From Micavibrio sp. UBA7689 (GTDB lineage Bacteria; Pseudomonadota; Alphaproteobacteria; Micavibrionales; Micavibrionaceae): DNA of 64,000 nt. Below the pieces are notes generated by a model that was given only the letters and a program-made list of their open reading frames with translations, was not told the DNA's origin and did no database searches. Where the stretch lies: NCBI GenBank assembly GCA_002482805.1, contig DLGR01000019.1:23011-87010 (forward strand), given 5' to 3'. Both the position numbers and the translations under genes were made by a program. Positions 35,319 to 45,352 of this stretch are shown here, piece after piece. Position 1 is the first letter of the stretch. The number at the start of each line of letters is the position of its first letter.

Positions 35319-35900
35319 TTAGTAGGAGACAACCAGGTCAAAAGAACCGGCGTAGGTGGCGTCCGCGTAAAGAGCAACAGCAGTCTGCGTTACAAGGTTG
35401 GCGCCGATATCGATGGTGTCCGGAGTGTCAATAAACACGTGTTGGAAAGGCGTACCGGCCGTACGAGCGACAGCGGCACCGAGGTTATACGAAACCTGCC
35501 AACCGTTGAGCGTAAAGGCTTGCGCACCGGCGATCGGGTTGACCACGTTGTTGATGGTATAGTTCAAGTTAGCGCTGGGAGCCGCATCTTCAATCGTAAG
35601 GCTAGCGGCCGAGGCGTTGGTGTTGTCAACGATGGCGAACGTGGCCGGAGCACCGGTCGTGGCCGTCGTCAAAGCATCGGTCAACGGGTTGATCGTCAAA
35701 GTCGCCGTGTTAACGTTGTGCGAAATAACAGCCACCGTACCGAAATCCAGAGGGTCAACCTCTGTAACGGTAATGGCGTTAAGAACTATAACCGATGCGG
35801 TTACGGGTTCAGTTGTCTGGGCGTGTGCCGTTCCTGCAGACATGGCAAGTGCGGCAACTCCAACAGAAAGAAGAAGTTTGTTTGTGAAGGTCGTTTTCAT
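35319..35900 (-). CDS. DUF4402 major subunit, fibre/pilin-like
   Basis: This secreted 193-residue protein has a signal peptide ending AHAQ (about residue 28). The mature chain is rich in Thr, Ala, Val and Asn and has no Cys. It shows the DUF4402 pattern EVDPLDFGTVAV...TATLTINP near the start and TYAGSFDLVVSY at the end, the latter an alternating hydrophobic strand with terminal Tyr. A strong GGAGA ribosome site lies 8 bases before the ATG. The gene has its own terminator, which fits a structural subunit made in excess over the chaperone. It is divergent from the usher gene. Confidence 0.8.
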   Translation of the reverse strand: MKTTFTNKLLLSVGVAALAMSAGTAHAQTTEPVTASVIVLNAITVTEVDPLDFGTVAVISHNVNTATLTINPLTDALTTATTGAPATFAIVDNTNASAASLTIEDAAPSANLNYTINNVVNPIAGAQAFTLNGWQVSYNLGAAVARTAGTPFQHVFIDTPDTIDIGANLVTQTAVALYADATYAGSFDLVVSY

Positions 35901-36170
35901 AAGTTGGTCTCCTGTTATCGTTCCTAGATAAATGCGGTTTGCTTCTGCTACCTAAAACGGCTTGAACCGTTCGTACATGGTATAGGATTATTTTATAAAT
36001 AAAAGATTAAATAATCCCTAAAATCGAAATACTCATAAATTATTTGTTTAGAATCAAGCAAATCAACGTTATAGAAAATGGTTAACGACCCGTTGTATTT
36101 GGCATGGGCTTTGCATTCATCTCCTCTTAACCAGAATGTTCTTACCCCATTAACGAATATTACAGTCCAA
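35901..36170. other. A+T-rich divergent control region between major subunit and usher
   Basis: These 270 bases must carry both promoters. The stretch 35985-36075 is very A+T-rich. A 5-bp inverted repeat (aacgg-cttgaa-ccgtt, 35956-35971) lies on the subunit side. I see no clean -35/-10 pair that I would trust. The usher frame is open upstream to 36078, but that part has no signal-peptide character. Confidence 0.5.
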
Positions 36171-39100
36171 ATGGCCAAAAACGGCAGAAATAAAAGGTTT
36201 TCCACAGAATTGCGCACAGTCTTACTAGGCTGTTTTTGCGCATTTGCCTTTGTATTTCCCTGCAAATTACAAGCCAAAGAACCCCCGACAACCATCGAAC
36301 AAAGCGCCCTCAAGACCCTTGCACGTGATTTCGTGGCGCGAATCGGAAACAAGCTAAAGACCTATGATGAAAAACAGGCCGCGAGCGCCGGCGGCGAAAA
36401 TGCGATATCGTTGATACCCGACGGAGAGCTTCTTTTGCTCCGCCCCAAGGCCGGAAAATTCGTTATGGATAGCGAGATAGGGGCCATCAAGAACAAAGGC
36501 ATCGTTTACATCAATCTTTACGACATCATCACAAATCTGGAACTGGTGATCGATTACGATCCTGCAAATAAAACCGGATCAGGATGGTTCCTGCGCGAGG
36601 ATTGGTTGGTCCGCATGGATTTCAACAAAGGTGAAGTCGTTTCCCGCGGGCAAACCTACAAAGTCAAACCACAGGATATCTACGAAGATTCCGGCGATAT
36701 GTATATTTCACAGGCCGCCGCGGAAGACTGGCTGGAAATCAAAACCAAACCTGACATCGCGCAACAGTATATTGAAATCAACACACCCTACCCATTCCCC
36801 GCGCTGGCACGCAACGCCCGCTCGCGCGAAACCAACGGCCGCCGCACACGCGATGTGGCCGTACTGCCACGCATCAAGCAGGAAGAAAAAATGTTCGACA
36901 TCAATACAATAGAATCGCAATACAGTGCACGTCTGCAAAGGTCTAAGGATAAACCTACTACCACGTCATACCAAAACATCACCACAGCCGAAGGCGAGGT
37001 TTTGAAACACAACGCCTATGGCGTTACAGTTTGGGACAATCAGCAAAAGCTTTCAAGCATCAGGGCCCGTCTGAGCAAAGAAAGCGAAAACCCCGATCTT
37101 CTGGGAGAATTGAAAGCACGTTCCTACACAATTGGTGATACGGACACGACCAATCTGCCGCTCACCGGCGGGCAAAGTCAGGAATTCGGATTCCGCGTGA
37201 ACAACAACCCGCTGCGCAATGCGGACTTCCAAACAACACTCATCAGCGGCGATGCACTGCCCGGATGGGATGTGGAATTATACCGCGAAGGCGGTCTGAT
37301 CGACCGCATCCGCGTTGAAGACGACGCGCGCTATGAATTTGCAGATATTGAGTTGTTCTCCGGCGACAACAACTTCGAAGTATTCTTCTATGGACCGCAA
37401 GGAGAAATACGCCGAGATGCGTTCAACCTGCCCGTCAACGAAGAGTTTCTCGCGACACAGGACAATACCTACGACGTCTCCGTATCCTTGAACGACGCAC
37501 AGACCTACAACAAATTTCCCAGTGAGGATGAAGACGCGAACACCCCACACGTCACCGCTCGTTACAACAAATTGTTCGGCGACACGCTTACCTATGCCGG
37601 TATCAATGCCGAAAAAGTTAATGGCGAAGCCAAAGCCTATCTGGGCACAGGGTTTACCAACGTATGGAATGGTTTCATTTTTGATGGTAACGCTGCCATT
37701 GATGAACAAGCCTCTACCGCCTTGGAACTTGGGGCGCGCAAAAATATTGCAGATTGGAGATTGTCTCTACGCGGCGGCATTAAAAGCGAAGATTATATCA
37801 GCGACGGCGATATAGGCGCGGAGAAATACGTTCTGGGTACGGTCAATAAAAACTTCATTGCGCCCTTTAATACCTATGCAAGTCTCGGCCTTATCGGCCA
37901 ATATCAGGAAATCGGTGACAACACGGTTTCTACTGGAAACCTGAACTTGAACCACCAGATCGGCAGATTTTCTTGGAACAACGCTCTTACCGTGCAGGAC
38001 ACGCAATTCGGCAGCGATTCGGAAGGAGGACTGGGAGGAGGATCGGAAACCCGCGTGACCGACAGTCTTTCGGGTCGCTATAGCTTCGGAAAGGTTTTTG
38101 CGCGCGCAGGCGTGAACTACAATATAAAACCCGATGCAGCCGTGAATGATTACTTCTCGCAAGTCACCTACCAACCAAACAACAGATTTAGCGGCGATAT
38201 TCAAGTTGAACACGAACCCGATCCGAGACTTACGCGGGGGCGTCTTTCGCTCAATTACAGACATGACAAATTCCGCGTAACCCCGTTTGTCGAGGCGGAT
38301 ACCGATTCCAAAATGGCTGCGGGTGTCAGGCTTCTCACCACTTTTGTCGATGAGCCTGGAAAAACATTGCCCATGATAACCAGCGATCGTGTCGCAGGCC
38401 GCGGGCTTGTATCTTCTTTCGTCTTTCATGACAAGGACGGAAATGGTTTGTACGATACGGGCAAAGACCAACCGCTTCCCGATGTCATCGTCGAGAGTGT
38501 GAATGTCAAGCGCCGCGAAGCCACAAACGCCGAAGGCTTCTCGCTTATCAAAGATCTGCCCGAAAACTTCGTGACCGACATCCGTGTCGATCAAGCAACG
38601 CTGCCCGATACATTCATGATTCCGGGATTCGAGGGCGTATCCGTGTTCCCGCGCGCTGGTCAGATGGTTGAACTCGCCTTCCCCATACATATGTCGGGGG
38701 AGATAGACGGCACGATTTATGTTGAAGGCGCGGGCCTTGGCAAGCAAGCTGCGCGCGCCTCTGTAAAACTTATTCCCGTGGATGGTCGTACAACCAAAAT
38801 CATAGATACGGTCACAGCAATAGACGGTTATTACGTTTTGAGCAGCATTCCGCCCGGAAGTTATCTTTTGAATATCGACGCGCCTTCCGCATCCAAAATC
38901 AAGGCAGGCGGTATGCAGCCCGTGCCGATCACAATCGGCTTCGACGGCACAGTTGTTTCGGGGCAGGACCTTGTGCTGCACAGAGGTCGCAAGCAAGTGC
39001 CGATCGAAGTCAAAACCGTGACTCTGACCGGACAGAATACGCCGTTCTTTGCACTGGAAACCAACGATTCCAAAAAGAGCAAACTCTCGGCGCTTCTGGA

Positions 39101-39317
39101 AAAAATGGTGCAGAAAAAATCACCTTCCAAAACCAATCCGCGCGCGGGCCTCGTGCCGCTCGCCATGGAAGGCCAGACCGATCTGAAAATCCTTCCGGGT
39201 CAGGATTGGGCGCAGCATTTCAACCGTTGCCAAGCGCTCAACGATGCAAACTTGGCTTGCAAAATGATTTTGTTCGTCCCCAAAGAAGACAAAGCCACCA
39301 AAACCGCCGCCAAGTAG
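36171..39317 (+). CDS. Usher-like outer-membrane protein of an alternative chaperone-usher system
   Basis: This protein has about 1048 residues. It starts MAKNGRNKRF with a signal peptide (KRFSTELRTVLLGCFCAFAF...LQA). An N-terminal soluble region of about 190 residues follows. A plug-like Ig segment then occurs (GWDVELYREGGLIDRIRVED, FADIELFSGDNNFEVFFYGP), followed by about 350 residues of amphipathic beta-strands that look like a barrel (NARYNKLFGDTLTYAGINAE...RLSLNYRHDKFRVTPFVEAD). C-terminal additions are an SdrD-B-like Ca-loop module (FHDKDGNGLYDTGKDQPLPD) and a carboxypeptidase-regulatory-like domain (GTIYVEGAGLG...AIDGYYVLSSIPPGSYLL). A tail with two Cys ends the protein. I infer an usher from this layout and the adjacent chaperone and subunits. 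The start at 36171 is chosen for the signal peptide; the ribosome site is weak. Confidence 0.75.
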   Translation: MAKNGRNKRFSTELRTVLLGCFCAFAFVFPCKLQAKEPPTTIEQSALKTLARDFVARIGNKLKTYDEKQAASAGGENAISLIPDGELLLLRPKAGKFVMDSEIGAIKNKGIVYINLYDIITNLELVIDYDPANKTGSGWFLREDWLVRMDFNKGEVVSRGQTYKVKPQDIYEDSGDMYISQAAAEDWLEIKTKPDIAQQYIEINTPYPFPALARNARSRETNGRRTRDVAVLPRIKQEEKMFDINTIESQYSARLQRSKDKPTTTSYQNITTAEGEVLKHNAYGVTVWDNQQKLSSIRARLSKESENPDLLGELKARSYTIGDTDTTNLPLTGGQSQEFGFRVNNNPLRNADFQTTLISGDALPGWDVELYREGGLIDRIRVEDDARYEFADIELFSGDNNFEVFFYGPQGEIRRDAFNLPVNEEFLATQDNTYDVSVSLNDAQTYNKFPSEDEDANTPHVTARYNKLFGDTLTYAGINAEKVNGEAKAYLGTGFTNVWNGFIFDGNAAIDEQASTALELGARKNIADWRLSLRGGIKSEDYISDGDIGAEKYVLGTVNKNFIAPFNTYASLGLIGQYQEIGDNTVSTGNLNLNHQIGRFSWNNALTVQDTQFGSDSEGGLGGGSETRVTDSLSGRYSFGKVFARAGVNYNIKPDAAVNDYFSQVTYQPNNRFSGDIQVEHEPDPRLTRGRLSLNYRHDKFRVTPFVEADTDSKMAAGVRLLTTFVDEPGKTLPMITSDRVAGRGLVSSFVFHDKDGNGLYDTGKDQPLPDVIVESVNVKRREATNAEGFSLIKDLPENFVTDIRVDQATLPDTFMIPGFEGVSVFPRAGQMVELAFPIHMSGEIDGTIYVEGAGLGKQAARASVKLIPVDGRTTKIIDTVTAIDGYYVLSSIPPGSYLLNIDAPSASKIKAGGMQPVPITIGFDGTVVSGQDLVLHRGRKQVPIEVKTVTLTGQNTPFFALETNDSKKSKLSALLEKMVQKKSPSKTNPRAGLVPLAMEGQTDLKILPGQDWAQHFNRCQALNDANLACKMILFVPKEDKATKTAAK

Positions 39318-39475
39318 AACCGCAAATATTTGTTGCGCGGCAACAGAAGATTCTTGAAATTTTCTTCCTCTTTCCACAACTTATGCGACTTTAAACGGCT
39401 TGCCTATTTGCCTCGGCACGCCTAGTTTGGTGGTTCTTAATCCAAGGCGTTATCAAGGGTGCTTGCGGACATATT

Positions 39476-42400
39476 ATGGCCACGAAAAAACAAACCAAAA
39501 AACCTAGCAAAACTTCCTCTAAAAAAACCGCGGCGCCTTCCGGCACGAAAACAGCATCTGGCAAATCCCCTACCGCCGAAGCGATGGATATTTTGCCTGC
39601 AAAAGCGCCCGCGCTGCTGAAGGAATTCGCCCGCGATTTTCTGGGCAAGATCACCGAAGACGATTTGAACCAAATGCCCCCGCAAGTATTGGCCGCCACC
39701 GCCGAAAATCTCTGGAATCTTCTGGAGAAAAAGAAGGCCGGCGAACCCGCCATACATATATATACGCCCACAGTGGCCGAAAATGGCTGGACCAACGGGC
39801 GCACCATCATCGATATCGCTATGGACGACATGGCATTCCTTATCGATTCCATCGTGGCCGAAATCGTCCGCCATGGTCAGCTCATTCAAATGCTCGTCCA
39901 CCCCACGGTGAACGCAAAGTTTTCGGGCAAAACGCTAAAAGGTTTTGAAAAGGATTACAGCGAAGGCTTGTCCCGCTATTCCATTTCGCACATCGAATTG
40001 CGCAGCCCCATCGGCGAAGCGCAGTCCGAAGAACTGCGCATGGGTTTGATCAGCGCCATCGGCGATGTCAAAAACGCCACGCGCGATTGGCTTCCCATGA
40101 AGGAAATGCTGCGTGCGGCCCAGCGCCAGCTCAGCAATGCTCCTTCCAAATTCGATGATTTCCTGATCGAAGAATATCAGGCTTTTCTCGAATATCTCTA
40201 TGACAACAACTTCACATTGCTCGGTTACCGCGAATACAAATTCGTGGAAAAGGGCGACAAGCTCGCCAGCGAAATCATCAAAGGCAAAAGCCTCGGCCTT
40301 CTCTCCGACGAGACCATGCCCGTTTATATCAACGATGCGCGCAAGCAATTGTCGGAGCCGCAGCAAAAACTACGCCGCGGTCAGCCGCCACTCACCATAT
40401 CCAAGGTCAACCGCCGTTCCACCGTGCACCGGCATGTGCCGATGGATGCAGTTGCGGTCAAAACCTTCGGCAAGGACGGCACCGTTACGGGCGAAATGTT
40501 GTTCGTAGGCTTGTTCACATCCGTCACATATTCCCGCAGCATCACGGATATCCCTTACCTGCGCGTCAAAATTCAGAACGTCATCAACAAAACACAGTTC
40601 GTTCCGGGAAGCCATGACCGCCGCGCACTTCGCCACATACTTGAAAAATATCCGCGCGATGAATTGCTGCAAATCTCGGAAAGCCTTTTGTACGAACACG
40701 CGACCAGCATCCTGCGCCTGCAGGAACGGCCGCGCATCGCGCTGTATGCGCGTACCGATCCTTTCGGACGTTATATTTCCTGCCTCGTCTATGTGCCGCG
40801 TGATCGGTATGAGACGCGCCTGCGCCTAAAACTCCAAGGCGTGCTCGAATCAGAACTCGGGGGTCAATGCACGAACTATCAGGTCACACAGGATGACTCG
40901 CCGCTCGCACGCGTCATGTATCTCATCGACACGAACCATCTGGTGGAATCACCCAAATACAATGCCGCCGCGATCGAGGAAAAACTCGATGAAGCCGGAC
41001 ATTTATGGTCCGAACGCCTGCGCAACGCGATGGAAATCGCGGGCGAAGATCATGCGCGCATCGGCAAGATCGTACAAAAATTCGGCGGTGCCTTCCCGCC
41101 TGCCTACCACGAAGAATACGAACCCAAGCAGGCCATTCACGATATCCGCAAAATCGAGACGGCCATTCAGACCAACGATATCGCGCTGGATTTATATCGC
41201 CCCTATAACTGCGAGCAAAGCCGCGTCCGGTTTAAAATGTACAGCCCCGGCAAACCTGTCACGCTGTCTGACGTTTTGCCCATGCTCGAAAAAATGGGCT
41301 TCCGCGTCATTGCCGAATTGCCATTCGAAGTTGACCCGGCGCATTACAAGGAAACCATCTGGATTCACGACTTCCTGATGGAGCGCTATTCCAACAGCAC
41401 GATGCCCGATCTCCAAAAAGTAAAGCCGGTTTTCGAAGAAGCCTTCGACAAAATCTGGCACGGCGAAATGGAAAGCGACGGACTTAATAAACTCGTCCTG
41501 CGCGCGCAGATGAACTGGCGCGAAATCACGATTCTGCGCACATATTTACGTTATCTGCGCCAAATCGGGCTGCATTATTCCCGCGAACTCATCGAAAACA
41601 CGCTGGCCGACAACCCCAAAATCACGACATCCGTCGTCAAAATGTTCAAGAGCCTGTTCGACCCGAATCTCAAGGGCCAAAACGAAATTCAGGCAGCAGG
41701 CTGCGCCGTGGAAATCGACCATGCGATGGAAAGCGTTATTTCGTTGGAACAGGATAAAATCCTGCGCTCTTTAACGGCCGTCGTGAACGCCACGCTGCGC
41801 ACGAACTTCTTCCAAAGCGACAAGGTCGGCAATCCAAAATCCTACCTGTCCATCAAACTAGACTCCAAAGCCATCGACGATCTGCCGGATCCCAAACCGT
41901 TCCGCGAAATTTTCGTCTACTCTCCGCGCGCCGAAGCCATTCACCTGCGCATGGATAAAATCTCCCGCGGCGGCATACGCTGGTCCGACCGTCACGAAGA
42001 TTTCAGAACCGAAGTTCTGGGCTTGATGAAGGCGCAGCAAGTGAAGAACTCCGTTATCGTGCCAATGGGCGCGAAAGGCGGTTTTGTCGTCAAAAATCCG
42101 CCCAAAGAGGGTGGCCGCGCCGCGCTACAGGCTGAAGGCATCGAGTGCTACAAAATCCTTATCCGCGGACTCCTCGACATCACCGACAACCAACAAGGCA
42201 ACAAGGTCATTCCGCCCAAGGATGTTGTGCGCCGCGATTCCGATGATCCCTATCTGGTCGTTGCCGCCGACAAAGGCACGGCCACATTCTCCGATATTGC
42301 AAACGCTCTTTCGATTGAATACGGGCATTGGCTCGGGGATGCTTTCGCGTCAGGCGGTTCCGCCGGTTACGACCATAAGAAAATGGGCATCACAGCACGC

Positions 42401-44377
42401 GGTGCATGGGAATGCGTCAAACGCCATTTCCGCGAATTGAACCACGATATCCAGAAACAGGATTTCGATGTTGTCGGCGTCGGGGACATGGCGGGCGATG
42501 TGTTCGGCAACGGTATGCTGTTATCCGAACATATCCGCCTGATCGGCGCGTTCAACCACATCCATATTTTCTGCGACCCCAATCCAGACATCGCCGCGAC
42601 GTTTAAAGAACGTACCCGTTTGTTCAACGAGGTCAAAGGCTGGGAAGAATATAACCAGAAACTTCTGTCAAAAGGCGGCAAGATATTCCTGCGGTCGGAG
42701 AAGAGCCTGACACTCACACCCGAAATCATGAAACGTTTTGACATAGGGCGCGAGAAAGTCACGCCCAGCGAATTGATTCAAGCGATCCTGAAGGCCCGCG
42801 TTGATCTTCTCTGGGTCGGCGGTATCGGCACCTACATCAAATCCACGAAAGAAAGCCACGCGGATGTGGGCGATAAATCCAACGATGCCTTGCGCGTCAA
42901 CGCGACCGAACTCCGCGCCAAAGTCATGGGTGAAGGCGCCAACCTTGCCATCACGCAAAAGGGCCGTATTGAGTTCGCACTCAATGGCGGCAAGCTGAAC
43001 GCGGACTTTATCGACAATTCCGGAGGCGTGGATTCATCCGACCATGAAGTCAACATCAAGATTTTGATGAACGCGATCATGCGCAACAAAGCCTATGATA
43101 TGGACGTTAAAAAACGCGACAAACTACTGGCAAGCATGACCGACGAAGTCGGCGGACTCGTCCTGCGCAACAATTACCAGCAATCCCAAGCGATTTCATT
43201 GATGGAATTGCAAGCTGCCGACATGCTCTCCGAGCAACAGCTTCTGATCACGGATCTGGAACGCAAGACAGGTTTGAACCGCGCGCTGGAATCCCTTCCC
43301 GACGATGAAACCATTCAGACCCGCATGCGCGCAGGCCACGGACTCACCCGCCCCGAACTCGCGATTTTACAGGCCCATGCAAAAATCGCATTCACATGGG
43401 ACCTGCTCGATTCCGATATTCCTGACAGCGAAGCCATGGCGGGTCGTCTGCACCGCTATTTCCCCAGAAAGCTGGCGGAAAATTATTCCAAGGAGATTAT
43501 GGGCCACCGCCTGAAGCGGGAAATTATCTGCACGACGCTCGCAAGCTCGCTCGTCAACCGTATGGGGCCGACCTTCGTGCGTGAGCGCATGGCGAAAAGT
43601 AATGCGACGCCAGCAGATGTCGCCAAAGCCTTTATCATCGTACGCGAAGCCTTTGGCCTGCGTGATTTGTGGCATGAAATCGAAGGCCTCGACAACAAAG
43701 TGCCCGCCATTGTTCAACTGCGTGCATTCCGCGAAATCGCGCATATGACGGAACGCACAGTGGCATGGCTGCTCGCCCGTATCGGTAGCGATCTGGACAT
43801 CAACCGCGATATAGCCGCCTTTGAAAAAGGTATCGAGATATTGAAGAAGAATTTCGATTCCGTGGTCACACCCGGCCTTCTTTGGACCATCAAGCAAAAT
43901 GCCAAAGCGAACCAATCGAACGGATTGCCCGAAAAACTTTCGCATGAAATCGCATTGATGCCGTTGCTCGGCTCCGCCTGCGATATTATCCGTATCACGG
44001 TCACGCAAAAAGCGGACCTGCCCGTCATCGCCAAGATTTATTTCGAGCTGGGCGAGCATTTCCATCTCGACTGGATGAGAACACAAGCAGGCTATATCCC
44101 CGCGAACGATCACTGGACCATGGAGGCGCTGGATGGCGTCGTCGATTCCCTTTACGCGGCGCAAGCAGGCCTGACGGTAAAAATTCTCTCCGACATGGGG
44201 ACAAAAGCCAAGAACGGCAAGAGCAAGGACGGCATCGTCCCGCAATGGCTATCCGAACACGGCGCACAGGCTACGGTCATAGAGCCGATCTTTGCCGATA
44301 TGCGTAAAGCCTCCAGTGTGGATTTGCCGATGCTGATGATCGCCGAACAAAAACTGCGCGGCCTTTACAGCGTCTGA
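39476..44377 (+). CDS. gdhB: NAD-specific glutamate dehydrogenase, large (about 180 kDa) type
   Basis: This 1633-residue enzyme deaminates glutamate to 2-oxoglutarate with NAD. It has the full length of the GDH-180 class. An N-terminal half of about 700 residues carries ACT-like regulatory modules. The catalytic region is near residues 820-880 (SRGGIRWSDRHEDFRTEVLG, VPMGAKGGFVVK with the catalytic Lys). The NAD domain includes VVGVGDMAGDVFGNGML. A long C-terminal helical domain follows. The first 35 residues are Lys/Thr/Ser-rich and probably disordered. The 158 bases upstream, back to the usher stop, have a small hairpin (tgttgc-gcg-gcaaca near 39333) but no T-run. Confidence 0.96.
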   Translation: MATKKQTKKPSKTSSKKTAAPSGTKTASGKSPTAEAMDILPAKAPALLKEFARDFLGKITEDDLNQMPPQVLAATAENLWNLLEKKKAGEPAIHIYTPTVAENGWTNGRTIIDIAMDDMAFLIDSIVAEIVRHGQLIQMLVHPTVNAKFSGKTLKGFEKDYSEGLSRYSISHIELRSPIGEAQSEELRMGLISAIGDVKNATRDWLPMKEMLRAAQRQLSNAPSKFDDFLIEEYQAFLEYLYDNNFTLLGYREYKFVEKGDKLASEIIKGKSLGLLSDETMPVYINDARKQLSEPQQKLRRGQPPLTISKVNRRSTVHRHVPMDAVAVKTFGKDGTVTGEMLFVGLFTSVTYSRSITDIPYLRVKIQNVINKTQFVPGSHDRRALRHILEKYPRDELLQISESLLYEHATSILRLQERPRIALYARTDPFGRYISCLVYVPRDRYETRLRLKLQGVLESELGGQCTNYQVTQDDSPLARVMYLIDTNHLVESPKYNAAAIEEKLDEAGHLWSERLRNAMEIAGEDHARIGKIVQKFGGAFPPAYHEEYEPKQAIHDIRKIETAIQTNDIALDLYRPYNCEQSRVRFKMYSPGKPVTLSDVLPMLEKMGFRVIAELPFEVDPAHYKETIWIHDFLMERYSNSTMPDLQKVKPVFEEAFDKIWHGEMESDGLNKLVLRAQMNWREITILRTYLRYLRQIGLHYSRELIENTLADNPKITTSVVKMFKSLFDPNLKGQNEIQAAGCAVEIDHAMESVISLEQDKILRSLTAVVNATLRTNFFQSDKVGNPKSYLSIKLDSKAIDDLPDPKPFREIFVYSPRAEAIHLRMDKISRGGIRWSDRHEDFRTEVLGLMKAQQVKNSVIVPMGAKGGFVVKNPPKEGGRAALQAEGIECYKILIRGLLDITDNQQGNKVIPPKDVVRRDSDDPYLVVAADKGTATFSDIANALSIEYGHWLGDAFASGGSAGYDHKKMGITARGAWECVKRHFRELNHDIQKQDFDVVGVGDMAGDVFGNGMLLSEHIRLIGAFNHIHIFCDPNPDIAATFKERTRLFNEVKGWEEYNQKLLSKGGKIFLRSEKSLTLTPEIMKRFDIGREKVTPSELIQAILKARVDLLWVGGIGTYIKSTKESHADVGDKSNDALRVNATELRAKVMGEGANLAITQKGRIEFALNGGKLNADFIDNSGGVDSSDHEVNIKILMNAIMRNKAYDMDVKKRDKLLASMTDEVGGLVLRNNYQQSQAISLMELQAADMLSEQQLLITDLERKTGLNRALESLPDDETIQTRMRAGHGLTRPELAILQAHAKIAFTWDLLDSDIPDSEAMAGRLHRYFPRKLAENYSKEIMGHRLKREIICTTLASSLVNRMGPTFVRERMAKSNATPADVAKAFIIVREAFGLRDLWHEIEGLDNKVPAIVQLRAFREIAHMTERTVAWLLARIGSDLDINRDIAAFEKGIEILKKNFDSVVTPGLLWTIKQNAKANQSNGLPEKLSHEIALMPLLGSACDIIRITVTQKADLPVIAKIYFELGEHFHLDWMRTQAGYIPANDHWTMEALDGVVDSLYAAQAGLTVKILSDMGTKAKNGKSKDGIVPQWLSEHGAQATVIEPIFADMRKASSVDLPMLMIAEQKLRGLYSV

Positions 44378-44464
44378 TAAGTTTAAATTCTTATTGCCTG
44401 ATATAAATAAACGGGCTTAACATTACCCTTATGCATACAAGATATGCATAAGAGGTTTTGTAAA

Positions 44465-45352
44465 ATGTTTACGCTGGTTTCAGATGAGTCGTCTCAAAAT
44501 CTTGGAATTGAAGTGCACAAGTTGCGCTTCTATTCCTTCCAAACATCACTTCTTGCCGGCAAAGCCGTTCATGACAGCACTACCAAGGATTTTTCCTTAT
44601 CGGTTACTCCCAATCTTAACGCATTGACAGAAATCGCCCGCGGCGATCCCGAAAATCTGCGTCACAGTTTTGATCATGCCCGCACGCAAACCATCGTGAT
44701 AGGCCGCTATCCCGATCTGGATTCTGCAGACATGGCAATAAGAGGGCTCGATTCAAGTTACGAAACGGTTTTAAAAAATTTCGGCGCAGCTGGTCGTATG
44801 CTGAGAGAAGATGGAAACGGCCGTGTTTTGGTAGAAGATCCTGCAGCCTCTAAAGCGCGCTACGGTGATGCTATCATCAGCGCGCGCACGATCCAGGCAT
44901 TCAATATGCTGCAACATGGCCGTGATCTGGATTTCAATACCTTGGTGGGAAAAATCATACCTGTGTTTTTATCGGCACTTGGCTTGCGCGAATATAAGGT
45001 AGGTCATGATCTTAAAGACGATCACTCCGGCAAGGCCCAATTTACTATCGACCGTATCGGCATGTTTGATATTTATCCTACGAAAGATGTGCCGCTTATC
45101 AATAGATACAGTTTTATCAACGGCAAATTTCAGGTTACAGCTTCGGGAAATGCAACTTCCGACTTTTTACAAAAGCATGTTTTCGAATGGCTGGTCAGTG
45201 CGGCGCGTGATTTAAACACAATAGATCAGGACGCGCTGGAATTACGACTAGATCAAGTGGCCAAAAGCGTACGGGATAATTGGATATTGAAAAAAACCGA
45301 AACACCGGTTCTTGAAACGGTCCGCACTAACGTCATAACCTTACGTCCTTAA
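44465..45352 (+). CDS. Unknown protein, 295 residues
   Basis: I do not recognise this protein. It is soluble, without signal peptide or membrane segments. It opens MFTLVSDESSQNLGIEVHKLRF and contains a central TIVIGRYPDLDSADMAIRGLD stretch with charged helices. I chose the ATG at 44465, with AGAGG upstream. A reading from 44444 is also open. It lies 87 bases after the glutamate dehydrogenase gene and may be read through from it. Its stop overlaps the end of the convergent ubiA gene by 4 bases. Confidence 0.65.
   Translation: MFTLVSDESSQNLGIEVHKLRFYSFQTSLLAGKAVHDSTTKDFSLSVTPNLNALTEIARGDPENLRHSFDHARTQTIVIGRYPDLDSADMAIRGLDSSYETVLKNFGAAGRMLREDGNGRVLVEDPAASKARYGDAIISARTIQAFNMLQHGRDLDFNTLVGKIIPVFLSALGLREYKVGHDLKDDHSGKAQFTIDRIGMFDIYPTKDVPLINRYSFINGKFQVTASGNATSDFLQKHVFEWLVSAARDLNTIDQDALELRLDQVAKSVRDNWILKKTETPVLETVRTNVITLRP

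Noticed and set aside
36078..36170. Upstream start of the usher frame
   Set aside because: The first 31 residues are not signal-like, while the ATG at 36171 opens a clear signal peptide.
39325..39360. Small hairpin after the usher gene as a terminator
   Set aside because: The 6-bp stem is not followed by a T-run.
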